In this document: positions 9,850-20,038 of the stretch, one piece after another
Layout: the number at the start of each line of letters is the position of its first letter
Numbering within the stretch: position 1 is the first letter of the stretch
Source of the DNA: Bacteroidia bacterium
GTDB lineage: Bacteria > Bacteroidota > Bacteroidia > Bacteroidales > Prolixibacteraceae
NCBI GenBank assembly: GCA_025358025.1
Contig: JANYKW010000194.1
Coordinates: forward strand, 1 to 64,000
Reading direction: 5' to 3'
Length of the DNA: 64,000 nucleotides
The notes under the pieces: model-generated
What the model was told of the DNA's origin: nothing
The model's input: only the letters and a program-made list of their open reading frames with translations
Databases searched by the model: none
Translations under genes and position numbers: made by a program

Positions 9850-9870
9850 CTAATAGCTAATAGCTAATAG
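9850..9870. repeat. Tandem CTAATAG x3, containing an inverse copy of the operator core (GCTAATAGC)
   Basis: CTAATAGCTAATAGCTAATAG directly read, about 20 bp upstream of marR start. Confidence 0.7.
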
Positions 9871-9889
9871 ATTATATAATTCAGCATCT

Positions 9890-10306
9890 ATGGATAAGGG
9901 AATTGAAATTTTGGGTTTGGTATACGAGGTGAAAAAGAAATGTGCTGCGATCGACAACCAGTTAATGGAACATTTGCATCTTTCCCAGTCGGAATTACTC
10001 TTCTTTAGTTCGTTGAATAATTGCATAGAAATCAACAGTCCTGAGCTGGCAAAAAACATGGGATTATCCCCATCACGTATAAGCAGGGTTATTGAAAAAC
10101 TGGTTGTGGATGGCTACCTGGATAGGAACATTGACAAAACAGACAGACGGGCCATCACACTCTGTTTGACTGAAAACGGAAAGAAGATCAGATCGGAGAT
10201 CGACAAAAGCAGACAGGAATGTGAAACAAGGCTTAGTAATGTTCTGCCTAAATCTGATATTGAAAAATTTCGCGAGATCATTGGTAAGATGATCAAAGAG
10301 ATGTAA
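9890..10306 (+). CDS. MarR family transcriptional regulator
   Basis: LAKNMGLSPSRISRVIEKLVVDGYLDRNIDKTDRRAITLCLTENGK winged-helix signature. Confidence 0.92.
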   Translation: MDKGIEILGLVYEVKKKCAAIDNQLMEHLHLSQSELLFFSSLNNCIEINSPELAKNMGLSPSRISRVIEKLVVDGYLDRNIDKTDRRAITLCLTENGKKIRSEIDKSRQECETRLSNVLPKSDIEKFREIIGKMIKEM

Positions 10307-10364
10307 TCTAAAGAAATAATACGAATTCGTTCATCCCTCCATTGATTTCTTTTGATTCTCTTTC

Positions 10365-10604
10365 TTAAATTATTTTTACAGAGTAATCGATTGATATTTC
10401 TTTATCATTTCCATAGAAATAGGTTTTCACAGAACGACTGTATTGGATGTCGAGGCCATATTGCTGCAACTCATTCAGGCACCTGAAAAGATGACTTTGG
10501 CTGATTCCCATGGTTAATGCAAATTCGGCGGGAGTGCCTGTATGTCCGGATTTGATCAGCCGGTTCATCTTTTTTATTCGTTCGAGATTTTCAAATAGCT
10601 TCAT
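10365..10604 (-). CDS. Small helix-turn-helix protein
   Basis: MKLFENLERIKKMNRLIKSGHTGTPAEFALTMGISQSHLFRCLNELQQYGLDIQYSRSVKTYFYG; start shortened from the supplied ORF, whose N-terminus overlaps the transporter gene. Confidence 0.6.
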   Translation of the reverse strand: MKLFENLERIKKMNRLIKSGHTGTPAEFALTMGISQSHLFRCLNELQQYGLDIQYSRSVKTYFYGNDKEISIDYSVKII

Positions 10605-10708
10605 TGCATTTGGATTCAATATTTTGGAATGAGTTAAAAAACTTATTTCTATTCCTGAATAATTATTATAAAAGCAAGATAAAATTGCATATAAGCATAG
10701 CCAATTGA

Positions 10709-12856
10709 CTAGAACGGCAATTGCTTTTGCCACATTCTGAAATATTTGCCTTGTTGCTGCCAGAGAAGTGTATGGTTTCCCTCTTCCACCACCAATCCCT
10801 TTTCCAAAACTGCAATATGATCCGCATGAATTACGGTACTTAGCCGGTGTGCAATAATAAGAACTGTCCTCCCCTGTCTTTTAAGTTCCCGGATGGTCTC
10901 CTGAACAAATTGTTCGGATTCGTTGTCGAGTGAGGAGGTAGCTTCATCAAACAGAAGGATTTCCGGTTCTCTGTAGAGAGCCCTGGCAATGGCAATCCGT
11001 TGTTTCTCCCCTCCCGACAAGGTGGTTCCATTTTCGCCGATCCAGCTATTTAAGCCGTCTGGAAGCTTTTCAATAAAAGTTTGCATTCCCAATGAATGGC
11101 ATATATCCATGACCTTGGTGAGGTCGGGGGAAAATTCTCCAACCGCGATATTTTCCAGCAGTGAACCGGTAAAGAGGTCAAGCCGCTGAGGGACGACTCC
11201 CACTAATTTGCGAAGGCTTTCTGTTGATACTTGCGCAAGGTTGTAATTACCCATTGAGATACTGCCAGCGTTTAAGGGATATAATTTTTGGATCAGCGCA
11301 ACCAAGGTAGTTTTACCCGAACCGCTTTCACCAACCAAAGCTGTGATCTCTCCTTTTTTGATGCAAAATGAAAAATTCTCAAAGACTTCGGTTCGGGTAC
11401 CGTAAGTAAAACAAACCTTGTGAAATTCGATGCTTCCAATCTTTTCACGCGGAATTTCGAGTTTGTTTTCATCTGATTCCTGGTCAAGATCCATGATTTC
11501 AAACAACCTGTCAGCCGCTATCAACGCATTCTGAATAGACTTATTCATACCAATCAGGTTGGATGCCGGTCCTGTGAAATAACCTGCCAAAGCATAGAAA
11601 GAGAGAAGTTCGCCGGGTGTAATTGTTTGATCTAATACGTAGTATGATCCTACCCAAAGTAATACAATGGTTGAAATACGGCTGATCAACTCCGTTCCGG
11701 TAGATGAAAAGAGGCTATTCGTTGTGGACCGGTATATTGAACGGAGCAGGTTAATAAAGCGGATCTCTGTCTTGAGGTTGGAATAGGATTCCAATCCAAA
11801 CTCTTTGATTGTACGGACTGAATTGAGGGATTCTACCAACTGGCTTTCCAGCTCGGCTGTATCTTCCATCAGTTTTCGTTCTCTTTTTTTGTTCAGCTTG
11901 TTGGTTATGTAGTAAATTGCACCATACAAAGGGATTACAACTGAAACCAACAGGGCAAGTTTCCAACTATAGACAAACATCAGAACAAAGGAGAAAATAA
12001 CTATAAATAGGCTAACCAGCAGCGAGATGGCTATGTCATTGATAAAAGCACGTATTTTCACCGCATCATTGATCCTGGAGATGATTTCGCCGACACGCAT
12101 TGAATCAAAGAAATACTGGGGAAGTTTGAGCAGATGCTTGTAATAGCCCAGAATCAGTCGGGCATCAATTTTTTGTCCAGTCTTTAACACGAAAATGTTT
12201 TTTGTATAACCGATGAATAGTTGAAAAAAAGTCAGAACCAGCATGAGTACGCTCAGTAAGTTCAACAGGTTGGTATTATGGTCGACCAATACAAAATCTG
12301 TGATCTTCTGAATATATATGGAAGTAGATAATCCAAGAATGGTATAAACAATTGCTCCCAGCAGGGCTTGAATCAGGATATTTTTATGAGGTTGCAGTAA
12401 AAAAATGAATCGGCGGAACACAGAATATTTTTCATTCTTGGGTTGAAAAGTAGCTCCCGGAGTTATCAGTATCAAAACACCAGTCCACAAATCTGCAAAA
12501 TTTTGCAGGGTTGATTTGTGCATCTCACCATCACCCGGATCCATATATTCAATATGTGTTTTGTTAATATGATAGATGACTACATAATGGAGCAGGACTT
12601 TTTGAAGGAGTACATGTGCTATTGCCGGGCATGGAATATCGGTCAGGGATTCGATCCCTCCCCGCACTCCCTTGGCAGTGAAACCCAATCGTTCGGCAGC
12701 TTTTATCAGACCCCAGGCATTGGTGCCTTTTTGGTCGGTTCCAGCCATTTGGCGTATTTTTGAAACAGGAATACCCAGTTGATAATGGGCAGCTACTGAA
12801 GCAAGGCATGCTGCACCACAATCAGTGATGTCACGTTGTTTGATCTTTGTCTTCAT
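10709..12856 (-). CDS. Peptidase C39-containing ABC transporter (PCAT; bacteriocin/peptide exporter)
   Basis: N-terminal QRDITDCGAACLASVAAHY C39 motif, TM domain, ABC ATPase GESGSGKTTL / LSGGEKQRIAIARAL / LLFDEATSSLD. Confidence 0.95.
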   Translation of the reverse strand: MKTKIKQRDITDCGAACLASVAAHYQLGIPVSKIRQMAGTDQKGTNAWGLIKAAERLGFTAKGVRGGIESLTDIPCPAIAHVLLQKVLLHYVVIYHINKTHIEYMDPGDGEMHKSTLQNFADLWTGVLILITPGATFQPKNEKYSVFRRFIFLLQPHKNILIQALLGAIVYTILGLSTSIYIQKITDFVLVDHNTNLLNLLSVLMLVLTFFQLFIGYTKNIFVLKTGQKIDARLILGYYKHLLKLPQYFFDSMRVGEIISRINDAVKIRAFINDIAISLLVSLFIVIFSFVLMFVYSWKLALLVSVVIPLYGAIYYITNKLNKKRERKLMEDTAELESQLVESLNSVRTIKEFGLESYSNLKTEIRFINLLRSIYRSTTNSLFSSTGTELISRISTIVLLWVGSYYVLDQTITPGELLSFYALAGYFTGPASNLIGMNKSIQNALIAADRLFEIMDLDQESDENKLEIPREKIGSIEFHKVCFTYGTRTEVFENFSFCIKKGEITALVGESGSGKTTLVALIQKLYPLNAGSISMGNYNLAQVSTESLRKLVGVVPQRLDLFTGSLLENIAVGEFSPDLTKVMDICHSLGMQTFIEKLPDGLNSWIGENGTTLSGGEKQRIAIARALYREPEILLFDEATSSLDNESEQFVQETIRELKRQGRTVLIIAHRLSTVIHADHIAVLEKGLVVEEGNHTLLWQQQGKYFRMWQKQLPF

Positions 12857-13998
12857 CCGTTTTTTCGTTTAGGATTGAGCCAATTGTCTGCTTTGTCATA
12901 CAGAAGCTGAAACAGGGTGCGGTCTGCAACTTTAAATCTCCCTGTTAGTGTCATACCTTTAATAATATTTCCTTTGGTGCCGTTTTTCAGCGCTAAATAT
13001 CTTTGATCCATCCTGCATCTGACCCTGAAAAATGGACTGTTACCAATATAGACAACATTGCTGGAGATCTCCTTCACGCATCCTGATGCTACTCCCCATA
13101 AATTGTAATTGAAAGCATGGAATTGAAATGCGGCCAACATCTCCTTCTCGATCATGCCTATATCTGATGGTGAGATGAAACACTCCACCAGGAGGTCGTT
13201 CTCCGGAGCAATTTTGGCTATTAGCTGATTAGATACAACAAAATTACCGGCCTGGATTCCGGTAAAACCGGTTATTGTCCCTGAAACCGGAGCTTTGAGA
13301 CAATATTGTTCCTTTTCCTTTCTTAGCTGATTTATTCTGAATCCATGCTCGATAAGGCTAAGGTTAACATCCTTCAGGTTCTGTTGCCAAAGCGTGAATT
13401 GCAGGGCTTGAATGGTGAAATACCTCTGTTTCTCAGAGAGGTATTGATTCGTGACGGTTTCAAAATCATGCTTTGGCGTAATACCTTTTCCGAACAGCTT
13501 TTCTGCCAGTAAATACTCACTTTCAGCATGTTGCAGCAGGGTTTTTTGCTCTGCTAATTTTCCGGAAAATGAAATGTAATCCTGTCTGTACAGTGCTGAA
13601 TGCAGGCTATCCCATTTTCCAAGAATCAATTTATTTAAGTCAGAGAGGAGTATCATGTCATCTTTCTGTTTGAAATCCAGAAGTTTGATCTCCTGTTCAA
13701 TTTTGTCAGAGGCAATAATCAAAAGGGTATCTTCTTTTATTACAGATTGATTTTCAGAAATCCGGCACGAAATCACTTCGCCTGTCACTACCGGAATAAC
13801 AGGATTGTCTTCGTATCCTGATCTCACAACTCCTTCGCTCTGCGTCGTGACCTGAATATGGACCAAGGGGAGCAAGCTGAATAATATTGCAATTAATATA
13901 ATAACAGATAGATAGATAATCCGTCCTGAAGCATTTTGTTCAGAAAAGTAATTTTCACAACTGCTTTTTATAATTTCCGGCGGGAAAAGTTCAGGCAT
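12853..13998 (-). CDS. HlyD family secretion protein (membrane fusion protein)
   Basis: Single N-terminal TM, coiled region, LKAPVSGTITGFTGIQAGNFV; overlaps the PCAT gene start. Confidence 0.9.
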   Translation of the reverse strand: MPELFPPEIIKSSCENYFSEQNASGRIIYLSVIILIAILFSLLPLVHIQVTTQSEGVVRSGYEDNPVIPVVTGEVISCRISENQSVIKEDTLLIIASDKIEQEIKLLDFKQKDDMILLSDLNKLILGKWDSLHSALYRQDYISFSGKLAEQKTLLQHAESEYLLAEKLFGKGITPKHDFETVTNQYLSEKQRYFTIQALQFTLWQQNLKDVNLSLIEHGFRINQLRKEKEQYCLKAPVSGTITGFTGIQAGNFVVSNQLIAKIAPENDLLVECFISPSDIGMIEKEMLAAFQFHAFNYNLWGVASGCVKEISSNVVYIGNSPFFRVRCRMDQRYLALKNGTKGNIIKGMTLTGRFKVADRTLFQLLYDKADNWLNPKRKNG

Positions 13999-14284
13999 GA
14001 TTTTATTTGCTTAAAAGTAAATTGCTACAAGTAAGTTAAGGCAAAAAAAAAGGAAACAAGAATTTTGGAACTTCTTTTTAGGAATAGTTGGTGCTTGATT
14101 TATCTAAAGTTGCTAATTTTACGGCTTTAGAAATGAATTTGACCATTAGCTATTTTGGCAATCTAAAATTATGATAATGAGCCAATTTCAATATTCATGA
14201 TTCTCTCTTTGGAAATTTGCTGCCAGGAAATCGGATATATGCACATTAATTATTGTTCTAAATAAGTATAAATCAACTGATAAG

Positions 14285-16075
14285 ATGACTTTAAACAGAT
14301 TAATTGGCGATTTGCCAAAAGTGGGTATCCGTCCCGTTATTGACGGACGGCTGCAGGGTGTTAGAGAGTCGCTCGAAATTCAAACGATGAATATGGCCAG
14401 GGCTGCCGCACAGCTAATCAGTGAAAATCTTCGATTCCCCACCGGAGAGAAGATTGATTGCATTATTGCCGATTCGACCATTGGAGGGGTAGCTGAAGCT
14501 GCCATGTGTGCGGAAAAATTTGCCCGGTCCGGGGTAGGTGTATCGCTAACCGTTTCTCCCTGCTGGTGTTATGGAACAGAGGTGATGGATACTGATCCGC
14601 TGCTGCCCAAAGCAGTATGGGGTTTTAACGGTACGGAAAGACCTGGGGCAGTATATCTTGCAGCGGCATTGGCAGGATACGCACAGAAGGGTCTTCCAGC
14701 ATTTGGAATTTATGGTCACGATGTCCAGGACAAGAAAGACGGTTCCATTCCTGATGATGTTAAAGAAAAGATTTTACGCTTTGTCAAAGCCGGTTTGGCA
14801 GTGGCACAGATGAAGAATAAGTCATATCTCTCTCTTGGAGGTATGTCTATGGGTATAGCCGGATCGTATGTTGACCAGGAGTTCCTGCTTGATTATTTGG
14901 GCGTCCGCACAGAGGTGATCGATATGTCCGAGCTTGTACGACGTGCCGAGAGAGGTATCTACGATCATGCTGAATATGAAAAGGCACTCGCCTGGGTGAA
15001 AAAGAATTGCAAAGAGGGAGATGATGTCAACGATCCATCCAGGCATGCAACCCGTGAACGGAAAGACTGGGAGTGGGAGATGTCGGTCAAAATGACCCTC
15101 TCAGCCCGCGACCTGATGGTAGGCAATCCCAAATTAAAAGAGATGGGATTTGGAGAAGAGGCCTTGGGTCACAATGCCATCATGGGAGGTTTCCAGGGAC
15201 AGCGTGCCTGGACAGATCATCTTCCCAACGGGGATTTCATGGAGGCGATTCTGAACTCTTCCTTCGACTGGAACGGTATCCGTCAGCCATTTGTATTTGC
15301 AACAGAGAATGACTCGCTGAATGGTGTATCTATGTTGTTTGGGCATCTGCTTACCAACACTGCCCAGATATTTTCGGATGTACGAACATACTGGAGTCCG
15401 GAAGCTGTTGAACGGGTAACAGGTAGTAAGCTGACAGGAAAAGCTGCTGATGGAATTATCCACCTGATTAATTCAGGTTCTACGACGCTTGACGCTACGG
15501 GAAAGCAAAAACAGAATGGTGAATCAATGATGAAGCCTTTTTGGGAGATTTCACAAGAAGAAGCACAGGCATGTCTGGATGCAACAGATTGGGCCCCGGC
15601 TGATCTCGGATACTTTCGCGGAGGAGGTTACTCTTCCCACTTCAAAACGGAAGGAGAGATGCCGGTAACAATGAGCCGCATCAATCTGGTAAAAGGGGTT
15701 GGGCCGGTACTTCAACTTGCGGAAGGATGGACCATTGACCTTCCTGAAGAGGTGCATATCACATTGGATAAACGTACAAATCCAACATGGCCGACAACCT
15801 GGTTTGCTCCCCGCCTGAACGGGAAAGGTGCCTTTGCTGATGTCTACAGTGTGATGGCCAATTGGGGTGCCAATCACGGTGCCATTAGTTACGGCCATAT
15901 CGGAGCAGATTTAATTTCTCTGGCAGCGATGCTCAGGATTCCTGTTTGCATGCACAATGTGAAAGAGAGCAAGATTTTCCGCCCTGCATCATGGAGTGCA
16001 TTCGGAATGGACAAAGAGGGCTCAGACTACCGGGCCTGCGACACCTACGGACCGCTTTACGGGAAAACAAAGTAA
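14285..16075 (+). CDS. fucI: L-fucose isomerase
   Basis: 596 aa; [68 protein letters not shown]. Confidence 0.96.
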   Translation: MTLNRLIGDLPKVGIRPVIDGRLQGVRESLEIQTMNMARAAAQLISENLRFPTGEKIDCIIADSTIGGVAEAAMCAEKFARSGVGVSLTVSPCWCYGTEVMDTDPLLPKAVWGFNGTERPGAVYLAAALAGYAQKGLPAFGIYGHDVQDKKDGSIPDDVKEKILRFVKAGLAVAQMKNKSYLSLGGMSMGIAGSYVDQEFLLDYLGVRTEVIDMSELVRRAERGIYDHAEYEKALAWVKKNCKEGDDVNDPSRHATRERKDWEWEMSVKMTLSARDLMVGNPKLKEMGFGEEALGHNAIMGGFQGQRAWTDHLPNGDFMEAILNSSFDWNGIRQPFVFATENDSLNGVSMLFGHLLTNTAQIFSDVRTYWSPEAVERVTGSKLTGKAADGIIHLINSGSTTLDATGKQKQNGESMMKPFWEISQEEAQACLDATDWAPADLGYFRGGGYSSHFKTEGEMPVTMSRINLVKGVGPVLQLAEGWTIDLPEEVHITLDKRTNPTWPTTWFAPRLNGKGAFADVYSVMANWGANHGAISYGHIGADLISLAAMLRIPVCMHNVKESKIFRPASWSAFGMDKEGSDYRACDTYGPLYGKTK

Positions 16076-16135
16076 TAAACTGATAATTAGGATCAGTCTA
16101 AATTTATTGCTTTAAAATATTGTATAGAATTGAAC

Positions 16136-16169
16136 AAAAACCGGAGGAAAATTCGCCCTGCGGTTTTTT
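16136..16169 (+). terminator. Intrinsic terminator after fucI
   Basis: AAAAACCGgaGG...CCctGCGGTTTTTT. Confidence 0.65.
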
Positions 16170-16319
16170 AGTTTCCCAATTTAGATAACTTATCTCTCCG
16201 TTTCTCGTTTAATCAGACAGTCACAGGCATAATTGTCAATTGCCTCTGTCACTGAGTGAGATGGTTGCTGAGCCTGTTTGAGGATTGGTGGTCAATTGTC
16301 CGTTTATTAAATTATTTTG

Positions 16320-18701
16320 ATGGGTTTGAACGTATCTGTAAGTCAGTCGATTTTTTCGAAAGAAAGCGTGCTGAAAGACTATTATATGGTTTTTCTCAGC
16401 AGACAGTTAAGTATTTTGGGAAGAAAAGAAGTTCATCTTGGCAAGGCGCCATTTGGTATTTTTGGCGATGGTAAGGAGTTGGCTCAGGTTGCCTACGTGA
16501 AAAGTTACCGGGAAGGAGACTGGCGCTCAGGGTACTACCGCGACCAGACATTTATGCTAGCAGCTGGAATGATGACTCCTACAGAATTTTTCTCCCAGCT
16601 TTACGGGGATACCGATCGTGCAAACAATCCATCCACAGGTGGCAGGAATTTTAACAATCATCATTCCACTGCCAACAGGAATCCTTCAGGGGAGATGAAA
16701 GAGCTTGCGCTGATGAAGAATTCGGCCGCGGACCTATCTCCTACTGCAGGACAGATTCCGCGTCTGTTAGGTTTGGCCCAGGCCTCGAAACTTGTTCGCG
16801 ATCATCCTGAGTTTGTTCCACATACGGCAGGAAAAATCACCGGTAATGAGGTGGCATTTGGATCCATTGGTGAATCCAGTACCTCCGAAGGGATGTTTTT
16901 TGAAACCATCAATGCTGCCTGTGTACTCCAGGTACCAATGGTTGTGGCGATTTGGGACAATGGATATGGAATCAGTGTCCCTGTAGATTTGCAGACTGCT
17001 AAAGGCAGCATTTCCAAGGCGCTGAAGGGATTTGAGGCTGACAACATGGATGCAGGGTGTAAAATTTATTCCTGTAAAGGATGGGATTACCCCTGTCTGG
17101 TCAAGACATTTGAAGAAGGAATTGCAGTTTGCAGATCAAAACATCAACCGGTCATTTTTCATATAGACGAACTGACACAACCTTTGGGCCATTCAACTTC
17201 AGGATCACACGAACGGTACAAAAGCGCAGAACGCCTGCAATGGGAAGAGGATTTTGACCCTATCGTAAAATTCAAGGAGTGGATCCTAACTGCGGGGCAC
17301 GCTACCCTGGAAATGCTGGCTGACCTGGAAGATAAGGCCTCTGCAGAAGCCAGGGCCGCCCGTGATCAGGCCTGGCTCAATTATATTGCCGGATTTGAAA
17401 TGGAGCGTAGTTCTTTGAAAGAGATTGTCACTTCTGTTGCGAACAATTTTGAGCTGCTGTCGAATAAGTCAGCAGAGTTGAAAGCTATATTAAAAGCCGC
17501 TTACCCTACAAGAAAAGCGTTGATAAGATTTGCAAAATCCTTGCATCGGACGATCAATGGTAATACCTCGCTAATTGACCAGGAACTCCAACTTGCTTCC
17601 TGGATAAGAAACTCAGAAGAGATCGGAGAACGGCTTTTCAGCATTCCTCATGCAGAAAAAACAGACAAAAACAGTACCGGGGATCTCGTTAAAGCTTCTT
17701 ACAGTAATGATCCCTCCTGGGTAACCGGTTCAGAATTGCTGAATCAGAATTTTGATTTGTTACTGCAAAAATATCCTTTGATGCTCTCATTTGGGGAAGA
17801 TACCGGTGTTTTGGGAGGAGTCAACCAGGAGACAAAGGGATTGTCAGAAAAATATGGTCTGCACCGTGTTTTCGACACCGGAATCCGTGAAACGACCATT
17901 ATCGGGCAAGGGATAGGCCTTGCGTTGAGGGGGTTTAAACCCATTGCAGAAATTCAATATCTTGATTACCTGATTTATGCCCTACCAACTTTGGCGGATG
18001 ATCTCTCTACGTTGAATTACCGTACCTGTGGCAGACAGATTGCACCGCTGATCATTCGTACCCGCGGCCACCAGTTGCAGGGCATGTGGCATTCAGGTTC
18101 ACCCATGAGCATGTTGCTCGGTGCGATGAGAGGTATTCATCTGTGTGTACCTCGAAATATGACACAAGCTGCAGGATTTTACAATACCTTGCTTCAAGGA
18201 GATGACCCTGCATTGGTGGTTGAGCCGTTGAAGGGATATTATGTAAGGGAGAGGCTTCCTGAAAATATCGGGGAGTATTGTGTCCCACTGGGTGTTCCGG
18301 AAATACTGACAGAGGGTACCGATTTGACGCTGGTTACCTATGGCTGGAATGTGGCGATAGCACTGGAGGCAATCAGCTTGTTGAAACCAATGGGAATATC
18401 TGTAGAACTGATTGATATGCAGACTCTTGCGCCTTTTGATACCGGTCATCTGATTACCTCATCGCTTTTAAAAACCAACAGGCTGGTATTGCTGGATGAA
18501 GATGTACCCGGCGGAGGTACCGGATATATGCTTCAAAAAATATTGGAGCAGGCGGAGGCATTTTATGCCCTGGATGATCAGCCGCTGGTTATTTCAGCCA
18601 AGGATCACCGCGGTGCATATGGCACTGATGGCGAATATTTTTCGAAACCGAATGCGGATTCGGTAGCAGAGGCAATATTTATAATGATGAGAGGTAACTG
18701 A
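16320..18701 (+). CDS. Fused 2-oxoacid (branched-chain type) dehydrogenase E1 alpha-beta
   Basis: YREGDWRSGYYRDQTFMLAAGMM; GEDTGVLGGVNQETKGL; RTRGHQLQGMWHSGSPMSMLLG. Confidence 0.9.
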   Translation: MGLNVSVSQSIFSKESVLKDYYMVFLSRQLSILGRKEVHLGKAPFGIFGDGKELAQVAYVKSYREGDWRSGYYRDQTFMLAAGMMTPTEFFSQLYGDTDRANNPSTGGRNFNNHHSTANRNPSGEMKELALMKNSAADLSPTAGQIPRLLGLAQASKLVRDHPEFVPHTAGKITGNEVAFGSIGESSTSEGMFFETINAACVLQVPMVVAIWDNGYGISVPVDLQTAKGSISKALKGFEADNMDAGCKIYSCKGWDYPCLVKTFEEGIAVCRSKHQPVIFHIDELTQPLGHSTSGSHERYKSAERLQWEEDFDPIVKFKEWILTAGHATLEMLADLEDKASAEARAARDQAWLNYIAGFEMERSSLKEIVTSVANNFELLSNKSAELKAILKAAYPTRKALIRFAKSLHRTINGNTSLIDQELQLASWIRNSEEIGERLFSIPHAEKTDKNSTGDLVKASYSNDPSWVTGSELLNQNFDLLLQKYPLMLSFGEDTGVLGGVNQETKGLSEKYGLHRVFDTGIRETTIIGQGIGLALRGFKPIAEIQYLDYLIYALPTLADDLSTLNYRTCGRQIAPLIIRTRGHQLQGMWHSGSPMSMLLGAMRGIHLCVPRNMTQAAGFYNTLLQGDDPALVVEPLKGYYVRERLPENIGEYCVPLGVPEILTEGTDLTLVTYGWNVAIALEAISLLKPMGISVELIDMQTLAPFDTGHLITSSLLKTNRLVLLDEDVPGGGTGYMLQKILEQAEAFYALDDQPLVISAKDHRGAYGTDGEYFSKPNADSVAEAIFIMMRGN

Positions 18702-18737
18702 ACAAATAATTGAAGTACCAATTCCAATGGGCTCATT

Positions 18738-19751
18738 TCATTTTCTAACTGAAGATTCTCTGATCGCCAACTTTGTTTGAAGAACTACTGTTCCTGAAAA
18801 AGAAGGATCATCCATCTTTTTGAAAAAGAGTTCTGCTGCTTTGATCCCAATTTCCCGCGTTGGATGCATGGTAGAGGTCAATTGCGGAGTGGAAAAGGAG
18901 GCATGAAACTCGTCTGCAAATCCTATCACACCAATCTCTTCAGGAATTTTAATACCCCGAGTCCTTAGTTCTTGCATCACGGCAAAAATGACCATGTCAT
19001 TGATACCGAAGATGGCATCCGGGGGTTCCGGTAGGGCGAGCCACTCATCAGTTATTTGAATGGCCTCATCGATCAACATGTTACAAGGGCGCAAAAGAAC
19101 AGGGTCAAAAACCAAACCGTATTTTTTTAGCCCGCTCAGGTATCCTGCTACCCTGTCGTGGGAGATGTTGAGGTGGGCAGGTCCTGAAATAAAGGCAATA
19201 CGTTGGTATCCACCCTCATGGAAATGGTGGATAATCTTCTCAACCGCATCTTTGTTGTCGATCGCAACACAGGGAACCTGGTCGTCAAGGCAGATTCGGT
19301 CAAAAAATACGAGTGGAATTTCATTCTCAATCAACCGGACGAAATGTTCGAACCGATCCGTCTCCTTACTCAAACAAACAATCATTCCATCCACCCGGGC
19401 TTTTAAAAGATTGGAGACCGACTCAATTTCCCGTTCTATTGATTCGTAGGAGGATGCCAGAAGAATAAAATAACCACGGCTCTTGGCAAATTCTTCAATC
19501 CCGGAGATGATAGAGGAGTAAAAATGAGTAACAAGATCGGGAACGATGACACCGATCATCCTGGTCTCCTGTTTGAGTAATCCCATGGCCAGGGGATTGG
19601 GGGTGTAATTTTTTGCCAGCGCCAGATCCTGAACTTTTTTGGTAATCTCCGGACTAATATCCGGATGGTTCCTCAATGCTCTGGATACCGTCGAAATGGA
19701 GATATTCAATTCGGTAGCAAGATCTTTTAACGAGAGATGCCGTTTGGCCAT
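18738..19751 (-). CDS. LacI family transcriptional regulator
   Basis: MAKRHLSLKDLATELNISISTVSRALRNHPDISPEITKKV; start moved to the ATG at 19751. Confidence 0.93.
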   Translation of the reverse strand: MAKRHLSLKDLATELNISISTVSRALRNHPDISPEITKKVQDLALAKNYTPNPLAMGLLKQETRMIGVIVPDLVTHFYSSIISGIEEFAKSRGYFILLASSYESIEREIESVSNLLKARVDGMIVCLSKETDRFEHFVRLIENEIPLVFFDRICLDDQVPCVAIDNKDAVEKIIHHFHEGGYQRIAFISGPAHLNISHDRVAGYLSGLKKYGLVFDPVLLRPCNMLIDEAIQITDEWLALPEPPDAIFGINDMVIFAVMQELRTRGIKIPEEIGVIGFADEFHASFSTPQLTSTMHPTREIGIKAAELFFKKMDDPSFSGTVVLQTKLAIRESSVRK

Positions 19752-19857
19752 GACAATATAAAATGGTTTGGTTGAAATTATAAAAACTATCTCAGGAAGA
19801 GCTTGAATTGGGAATAAAGAGGGAATAAAAAATGTTCCACAACACTTTTTCCTCTCC

Positions 19858-19869
19858 GCAAAGCTTTGC
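19858..19869. promoter_or_regulatory. Operator-like palindrome GCAAAGCTTTGC
   Basis: Perfect 12-bp palindrome in the divergent lacI/MFS intergenic region. Confidence 0.4.
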
Positions 19870-20038
19870 AAGTAGAAAAATATTTGGCAAAATGGATAAG
19901 TTTCGTGACTTTTGAAAGGCATTGTTCAATGCAAATTCCATATACTGTTGGAACATCTTATAATTTAAAAATTCGGCCAATGTCTATCATACACAAACGT
20001 ACCATCAATTCAAAAAATCAATTATTATTCTGTAAGAA

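Noticed and set aside
9850-9870. CRISPR-like array
   Set aside because: Only three 7-bp tandem units with no spacers; treated as a repeat/operator cluster.
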